From contig JBIOTQ010000084.1 of the NCBI GenBank assembly GCA_044866075.1, forward strand, positions 1 to 7,620: a DNA stretch of 7,620 nt, given 5' to 3'. This document shows positions 6,218-7,620 of the stretch, one piece after another. The notes under the pieces are model-generated. The model was not told the DNA's origin. It did not search any database and worked only from the letters and a program-made list of their open reading frames with translations. The translations under genes were made by a program, and so were the position numbers. The DNA comes from JBASRP01 sp044866075 (GTDB lineage: Bacteria > Actinomycetota > AC-67). Each line of letters begins with the position of its first letter. Position 1 is the first letter of the stretch.

Positions 6218-6694
6218 TCATCGCAGCGTCAGCGCGAGAAGAGGCCCCGCTTTCGCTGCGGCTGCGATCCGATCACCGGCCTCCCGATGTGCGCGACCCA
6301 TGCCCCACACGATCATGCGGCCGAATATTGGGTGTTCTGCTCGATAGAGGGCCAGGACGTCGCGTCGTTCTTCCTCTGAAAGCTCCCGCCAATCGATCCG
6401 CTCGAACGTCTTGCCTCGGAAACGAACCTGCACCAGCCCTCCGGCGAGCACGTTCCGATACCAGTCCGACCGCTCGCCGCGCATCGGCGTGACGACGATC
6501 TCGTCCCCCCGCTCGAGCAACGCTTCCACCGGCCTCCTGTAGGTCTTTCCCGTTCGCCGGCCCCGGTGCGTGACGAGCGCGATCGCGCCGCCGGGCATCA
6601 CGCGGCCGTTCAGGAGCCAGCGCATCCCGCGGTGATCGGCGAGGGCGGGCGCTCGCGCGATCACGACCATCGTCCGCCGAACCGGATGCGCCAT
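6218..6694 (-). CDS. Deazaflavin (F420)-dependent nitroreductase/quinone reductase family protein
   Basis: A 158-residue protein of the Ddn-like split-barrel family (F420H2-dependent quinone/nitro reductases, formerly DUF385), which in actinomycetes reduce quinones, nitroaromatics and other oxidised compounds with F420H2. Supporting motifs are VTHRGRRTGKTYRRPVEAL (41-59), matching the family G-R-x-[ST]-G...P core, EIVVTP (65-70) and SDWYRNVLAGGLVQVRFRGK (76-95), matching the W-Y-x-N-x-x-A signature. An Arg/Glu-rich helical part (103-122) and an Ala-rich tail follow. No signal peptide or clear membrane segment is seen. The ATG at 6694 is preferred because a G-rich GGTGGGGG precedes it; GTG at 6703 in frame would add three residues. 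The true substrate is unknown and cofactor use is inferred from the family. It is divergent from the TetR gene, which probably controls it. Confidence 0.8.
   Translation of the reverse strand: MAHPVRRTMVVIARAPALADHRGMRWLLNGRVMPGGAIALVTHRGRRTGKTYRRPVEALLERGDEIVVTPMRGERSDWYRNVLAGGLVQVRFRGKTFERIDWRELSEEERRDVLALYRAEHPIFGRMIVWGMGRAHREAGDRIAAAAKAGPLLALTLR
6220..6268. repeat. Imperfect inverted repeat at the truA/reductase convergent end
   Basis: ATCGCAGC (6220-6227) is the exact reverse complement of GCTGCGAT (6261-6268). Just inside, CAGCG (6230-6234) pairs with CGCTG (6254-6258), the two stems separated by a 2x2 mismatch, giving 13 paired bases and a 19-nt loop. The repeat begins in the reductase stop codon and codes for its Ala-rich C-terminus. 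No T-tract follows in either direction. It might end or stabilise transcripts from both sides, or merely reflect Ala codons on the minus strand. Confidence 0.4.
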
Positions 6695-6712
6695 CGCCCC
6701 CACCGTCGTTCG

Positions 6713-6741
6713 CTGACCCTCAATCTATACAATTGTATAAT
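6713..6741 (+). promoter_or_regulatory. Promoter of the TetR-family gene
   Basis: CTGACC (6713-6718, four of six matches to TTGACA) and a perfect TATAAT (6736-6741) are separated by 17 bp. Transcription would start near 6748, leaving a short leader with AAGGGGGAG (6756-6764) seven bases before the ATG at 6772. The spacer and -10 box are overlapped by the palindrome at 6726-6739, so a repressor bound there would block polymerase. For the divergent minus-strand gene, TATAGA (6729-6724) is a candidate -10, but its -35 is not convincing. Confidence 0.7.
6726..6739. promoter_or_regulatory. Perfect 14-bp palindrome, probable TetR-family operator
   Basis: TATACAATTGTATA equals its own reverse complement and stands out as an AT-rich island in GC-rich DNA between two divergent starts. 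It overlaps the TATAAT of the tetR promoter and the likely -10 of the divergent reductase gene. TetR-family dimers typically bind such palindromes in their own divergent intergenic region. Binding by the adjacent regulator is inferred, not shown. Confidence 0.65.
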
Positions 6742-6771
6742 ATGGTGGGTCCGTCAAGGGGGAGTTTCGGG

Positions 6772-7440
6772 ATGGCACAGGTGAGTCATCGTGAGGATCT
6801 CATCTGGGGTGCGATCAGATGCCTTCAGACCAAGGGCTACGCCCGCACGACGGCGCGCGACATCACGGCTGAGTCGGGGGCGAACCTGGGGTCGATCGTC
6901 TACCACTTCGGATCGAAAGAGGCTTTACTCAACGAGGCCCTGATGCGGGTCTTCGTCGAAAGGGATCGGTACGTATCGGCGGTTGCCTTCGCAGCCGATG
7001 ACGCGCCACCGCTCGACCGCCTGACGACGACCTTCACCGCCGTCCGAGACATCTTCGAGCAGTTCAGGCCGCTGCTCGTCGCATTCGTGGAAGCGATAGC
7101 GCAGGCCGAGCGTTCGCCGGAGCTGCGCGAGCAGATGGCCACGCAGTACCGCGATGCTCGCGCGAGGGCGGGCGAACTGCTCCGCGCAGGGCTCGGCGAC
7201 GCGGGACGACGCCTTCGCCGGGATCCCACCGTGATGGCGTCGTTCCTGCTGGCGACGCTCGACGGCCTGGTCCTTCAATACCTGCTCGACCCGGCCGACA
7301 CGCCGGCCGGTGACGAACTCGTCGACGCGCTGGCCGAGTGGATGCGAATCGCACTCGAGCGGAGTCCGGGCCCCCGCGAAGGCGCGAGAGGGATTGGCCG
7401 GGCGCGGCGTCGCCCGGACGGGAGGCAACCTGCCGGGTAG
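6772..7440 (+). CDS. TetR/AcrR-family transcriptional regulator
   Basis: A 222-residue one-component regulator. Residues about 6-53 form the N-terminal DNA-binding domain with the family helix-turn-helix: TTARDITAESGANLGSIVYH (26-45) followed by FGSKEALLNEAL (46-57), typical of the TetR recognition helix and tyrosine/phenylalanine anchor. Residues about 60-195 are an alpha-helical ligand-binding/dimerisation region (LDGLVLQYLL, ELVDALAEWM) whose effector cannot be guessed. Residues about 197-222 are a Gly/Arg/Pro-rich, probably disordered tail. The ATG at 6772 is chosen because a good Shine-Dalgarno lies 7 nt upstream and the family N-terminus fits; an in-frame TTG at 6733 lies inside the operator and before the predicted transcript start. 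It likely represses itself and the divergent reductase gene through the palindrome. Confidence 0.9.
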   Translation: MAQVSHREDLIWGAIRCLQTKGYARTTARDITAESGANLGSIVYHFGSKEALLNEALMRVFVERDRYVSAVAFAADDAPPLDRLTTTFTAVRDIFEQFRPLLVAFVEAIAQAERSPELREQMATQYRDARARAGELLRAGLGDAGRRLRRDPTVMASFLLATLDGLVLQYLLDPADTPAGDELVDALAEWMRIALERSPGPREGARGIGRARRRPDGRQPAG

Positions 7441-7460
7441 GTCGCAGCCGTTTCGTCCGG
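7398..7460. repeat. Overlapping, mutually exclusive inverted repeats at the tetR end
   Basis: Two perfect 7-bp stems share bases. CCGGGCG (7398-7404) pairs with CGCCCGG (7411-7417) across a 6-nt loop. CCGGACG (7414-7420) pairs with CGTCCGG (7454-7460) around a 33-nt loop, which itself holds a GGCA/TGCC mini-stem (7424-7427 with 7431-7434). Bases 7414-7417 belong to both, so only one can form. No T-tract follows. The region spans the tetR tail and the space before the IS110 transposase, so it could be a transcript end, part of the element's end or chance in GC-rich DNA. Confidence 0.4.
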
Positions 7461-7620
7461 TGCAATTGCGGGCGCGTTACCCTCAAAGAAACAAGGAGGA
7501 ATCTCTATGACGTTGTCAAGCCGCTCGAGGCTTGAACGTCGACTCGTCCCGGAGCATGGCCCAGAGGACGTCGATGCGGCGTCGAGCGAGCGCGATGACC
7601 GCTTGGTGGTGTCGTTTTCC
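7441..7620 (-). mobile_element. End of an IS110-family insertion sequence (boundary uncertain)
   Basis: The transposase C-terminus enters from the right edge and reads leftwards, so the element's transposase-distal end must lie left of base 7516, probably within 7441-7515. IS110 elements lack the terminal inverted repeats and long target duplications of DDE elements, so the edge cannot be set by eye. The noncoding strip contains AAGGAGG (7494-7500) and a TTGACA (minus strand, 7519-7514). Most of the element lies outside the window. The left limit given is only the tetR stop. Confidence 0.5.
7516..7620 (-). CDS. IS110-family transposase, C-terminal fragment (cut by window)
   Basis: Read on the minus strand from the window edge, 34 residues end at a TGA (7518-7516). 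They begin GKRHHQAVIALARRRIDVLW and end AMLRDESTFKPRAA, which matches the end of the Transposase_20 domain of IS110-family enzymes (typically K-R-H-N-Q-A-x-I-A-L-A-R-R-R-x-x-V-L-W-A-x-L-R-D). IS110 transposases are DEDD recombinases with a C-terminal catalytic serine, and some are known to be guided by an element-encoded bridge RNA. The N-terminal catalytic domain is beyond the window, so intactness cannot be judged. The opposite-strand frame at 7507 is a shadow. Confidence 0.8.
   Translation of the reverse strand, partial: GKRHHQAVIALARRRIDVLWAMLRDESTFKPRAA

Noticed and set aside
6733..6771. Earlier TTG start for the TetR gene
   Set aside because: It lies within the palindromic operator, upstream of the predicted transcript start, and lacks a ribosome site; ATG 6772 has one.
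6289..6784. Short + strand frames antisense to the reductase gene
   Set aside because: No recognisable protein features and full overlap with a family-supported minus-strand gene.
1..7620. CRISPR array, tRNA or rRNA genes
   Set aside because: No regularly spaced direct repeats, cloverleaf-like T-arm motifs or rRNA-like stretches were seen on either strand.

Overview
This is a GC-rich bacterial window, most likely from an actinomycete, possibly a deep-branching one. The lineage call is inferred from three things: the wording of the ribosomal proteins and RNA polymerase alpha (the alpha N-terminus, S13 and S4 all read like actinobacterial versions), the frequent GTG and TTG starts, and a deazaflavin (F420)-dependent reductase relative. 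No taxonomic search was possible.

Bases 1-6208 are the distal end of the spc/alpha ribosomal-protein supercluster, all on the + strand: secY (5' end cut by the window), adk, map, rpmJ, rpsM, rpsK, rpsD, rpoA, rplQ and truA. Genes are nearly contiguous (a GTGA overlap adk/map, a TAGTG overlap rpsK/rpsD, gaps of 3 nt rpmJ/rpsM and 1 nt rpoA/rplQ). The exception is a 133-nt gap between map and rpmJ. It lacks infA, which usually sits there, and instead holds a good extended -10 promoter and a leader with two perfect hairpins. A second hairpin lies between rpsM and rpsK, and a GC hairpin with a pyrimidine-rich tail follows rplQ. Together these genes supply the secretion channel, nucleotide balancing, N-terminal methionine removal, ribosomal proteins L36, S13, S11, S4 and L17, the polymerase alpha subunit and a tRNA pseudouridine synthase.

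From 6209 the character changes. A small F420-type nitroreductase-family gene on the - strand converges on truA, and is divergent from a TetR-family regulator. The 69-77 nt between them carry a perfect 14-bp palindrome that overlaps a consensus TATAAT box, so an autoregulated detoxification or stress module is likely. The last 105 bases encode, on the - strand, the C-terminus of an IS110-family transposase that runs off the window. The region after truA, where housekeeping genes such as rplM/rpsI often follow, therefore looks like a rearrangement or insertion site.

Nothing here is clearly a new system. The items most worth a second look are the infA-less structured leader of rpmJ, the rpsM-rpsK hairpin, the divergent operator, and the tetR/IS110 junction with its mutually exclusive hairpins.
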